Shown in pieces: positions 5,995 to 6,029 of a stretch of 6,029 nt of DNA (positions within the stretch are counted from its first letter, which is position 1; each line of letters begins with the position of its first letter). A model generated the notes under the pieces. The model did not search any database. It was not told the origin of the DNA and was given only the letters and a program-made list of their open reading frames with translations. The DNA is taken from NCBI GenBank assembly GCA_031278535.1, contig JAITKH010000277.1:1-6029 (forward strand). Direction: 5' to 3'. The DNA is from Planctomycetota bacterium (GTDB taxonomy: Bacteria > Planctomycetota > SZUA-567). Both the position numbers and the translations under genes were made by a program.

Positions 5995-6029
5995 ATGATC
6001 CGCATGTATCGCCGGAGCGAAACAGGGAG
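5995..6029 (+). CDS. Start of a possible next gene (partial, unknown)
   Basis: ATG 5995 follows a G-rich Shine-Dalgarno sequence at good spacing and opens MIRMYRRSETG before the right edge. A second in-frame ATG (6004) is a possible start. The gene would be 66 bp after the receptor stop and may belong to the same operon. Eleven residues are too few to identify it; they do not match the usual start of CheY or CheB receiver domains. Confidence 0.4.
   Translation, partial: MIRMYRRSETG

Overview
The window looks like a chromosomal segment of a diderm, chemotactic bacterium, moderately GC-rich by eye. It carries a compact chemosensory operon on the + strand: cheA (837-3635), cheW (3692-4198) and a membrane chemoreceptor gene (4267-5928). 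Gaps of 56 and 68 bp separate the genes, and each of the last two has its own Shine-Dalgarno sequence. I cannot name the phylum from this sequence. Nothing in the window marks a mobile element, prophage, CRISPR array or tRNA/rRNA gene.

Left end (1-836). Bases 116 to 1 on the - strand encode the first 38 residues of what is probably peptide chain release factor 1 (prfA), running off the left edge. Between it and cheA lies about 720 bp with no convincing gene. This stretch holds a candidate - strand promoter, a set of strong inverted repeats that would lie in a long prfA leader, a second cluster of hairpins (529-604), and a near-consensus sigma70-type promoter for the che operon (729-757, TTGACA, 17 bp, TACAAT). 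Two tight dyads overlap that promoter. The operon leader carries a strong Shine-Dalgarno sequence placed for an 8-codon reading frame whose stop overlaps the cheA start (ATGA), which suggests translational coupling or a displaced start.

Che operon. CheA is a 932-residue histidine kinase with two intact HPt (P1-type) domains, each with its phospho-acceptor His, then dimerisation, ATPase and CheW-like domains. I see no clear P2 domain, only long low-complexity linkers. CheW (168 aa) is a standard single-domain adaptor. The receptor (553 aa) has two transmembrane helices joined by a very short loop, so it has no periplasmic sensor domain. A PAS-like cytosolic domain follows, then a complete MCP signalling hairpin and a roughly 115-residue flexible tail. 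The tail ends in EFGRY, which fits the aromatic-x-x-aromatic pattern of C-terminal CheR-tethering pentapeptides. Together the genes would form a core signalling array (receptor, CheW, CheA) reading an intracellular or membrane-derived cue. No response regulator, methyltransferase or methylesterase is visible here.

Right end (5929-6029). A weak hairpin and a long pyrimidine tract are followed by a G-rich Shine-Dalgarno sequence and the first 11 codons of a possible next gene. The most notable points are the tandem-HPt CheA, the unusual cheA start, the dyads on the operon promoter and the receptor's C-terminal pentapeptide. I see no radically new system.
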